Origin: CAYFJO01 sp964343305
Lineage (GTDB): Bacteria; Planctomycetota; Planctomycetia; Pirellulales; Pirellulaceae
DNA: 7,086 nt
Assembly (NCBI GenBank): GCA_964343305.1
Contig: CAYFJO010000528.1
Location: 1 to 7,086, forward strand
Direction of reading: 5' to 3'
Positions 6,630 through 7,086 of the stretch are shown here, piece after piece. The notes beneath the pieces were generated by a model. The model was not told the origin of the DNA, ran no database searches, and worked only from the letters and a program-made list of their open reading frames with translations. Position numbers and translations under genes: made by a program. Within the stretch, counting starts at the first letter, position 1. Each line of letters begins with the position of its first letter.

Positions 6630-6630
6630 C

Positions 6631-7086
6631 TCAAAACACTGGAACGCCGGGCAACTTACGTACTATGATGTGCGTGTCTCGGTTACAACCGATCGGTCCC
6701 CAATAATTAAAGTGGTAGGTAAACTGTCCGTACCCGCCGATCATGAAATTCGGTTTCAGCCGCGTGCGCGTCAGGCTGTTGTGGCCGCCCGCGCGGCGGT
6801 TCTTTCTCATGGGAGACTTGGGCACGCTATAAGTTCGTTCCGGCGAGTGATACAAAAGGCAGATCCCCGGCGGGATTCGCGCGCTGACGGCGGCACGAGT
6901 GACGACGACGCCGTGGTCGTTGTAAACTTCCACCCAATCGTTGTCTACGACGCCGATCTCGTTAGCGTCCTTGTCGCTGATCCAAAGTGGGTCGACACCG
7001 CGCGATAGTGTTGTCATGCGCTCGGTGTCGCCGTAGGTCGAGTGGATGTGCCACTTGCCGTGCGGCGTCAGGTAGTTGAGCATCAG
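6631..7086 (-). CDS. narG: Respiratory nitrate reductase alpha subunit, C-terminal part (runs off the window)
   Basis: The last 151 residues of the catalytic subunit, which reduces nitrate to nitrite at a bis-MGD molybdenum cofactor in the cytoplasm. The segment is the C-terminal molybdopterin-dinucleotide-binding beta-barrel domain. Its YLTPHGKWHIHSTYGD, VDNDWVEVYNDHG, GGHNSLTR and MIGGYGQFTYHFNYWGP stretches line up closely with E. coli NarG. The frame is open through base 7086 (the codon before the first visible Met is CTG), so the Met at 7083 is internal, not a start. The catalytic Asp ligand, the N-terminal FS0 cluster and the signal region are outside the window. The end (VRKLPGVPVF) is shorter than the E. 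coli tail by roughly a dozen or more residues, within expected variation. The TGA stop directly abuts the A+T-rich repeat. Confidence 0.96.
   Translation of the reverse strand: MMLNYLTPHGKWHIHSTYGDTERMTTLSRGVDPLWISDKDANEIGVVDNDWVEVYNDHGVVVTRAAVSARIPPGICLLYHSPERTYSVPKSPMRKNRRAGGHNSLTRTRLKPNFMIGGYGQFTYHFNYWGPIGCNRDTHIIVRKLPGVPVF

Noticed and set aside
6441..6630. Promoter or FNR-type site (TTGAT-N4-ATCAA) ahead of narH
   Set aside because: No such site and no convincing -35/-10 pair was seen on the minus strand. The A+T richness comes from the heptamer repeat.

Overview
The window carries most of a respiratory nitrate reductase operon. Every gene is on the minus strand, so transcription runs from high to low coordinates: narG (3' end only), narH, narJ, narI, two separate NarK-type nitrate/nitrite transporter genes, and the 5' end of a membrane-anchored c-type cytochrome gene cut by the window edge. 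No RNA gene, CRISPR array, transposase or promoter was recognised.

The genes form a coherent anaerobic respiration module. The two transporters move nitrate in and nitrite out. NarI takes electrons from quinol with two b hemes, NarH passes them through four Fe-S clusters, and NarG reduces nitrate at its molybdenum cofactor. NarJ is the assembly chaperone. The NarH Fe-S ligands (including the Trp that marks the [3Fe-4S] site) and the four NarI heme histidines are all present, so the enzyme looks intact. narH-narJ-narI overlap by 1 and 8 bases and are clearly translationally coupled.

The other four junctions are not tight, and each is filled by a palindromic element. Three (narI/narK, narK/narK, narK/cytochrome) hold members of one family built on GTAGGACGG...CCGTCCTAC ends. 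The fourth, the unusually long 190-base narG/narH gap, holds an unrelated A+T-rich inverted repeat made of 7-base units. The GTAGGACGG elements also create false N-terminal extensions of both narK reading frames, so the starts were moved downstream.

The most unusual protein feature is a soluble insert of about 90 residues in the predicted periplasmic TM9-TM10 loop of the first NarK. By eye it resembles a barrel-sandwich (hammerhead-like) fold. The second NarK appears to have two extra central helices. 

The organism is a Gram-negative-type denitrifying or nitrate-respiring bacterium with fairly G+C-rich coding DNA. The repeat style (translated as 'RIGNPSY'-like peptides) and the cytochrome type recall Planctomycetes of the Pirellula group. 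This is inference from memory of such genomes, with no search behind it.
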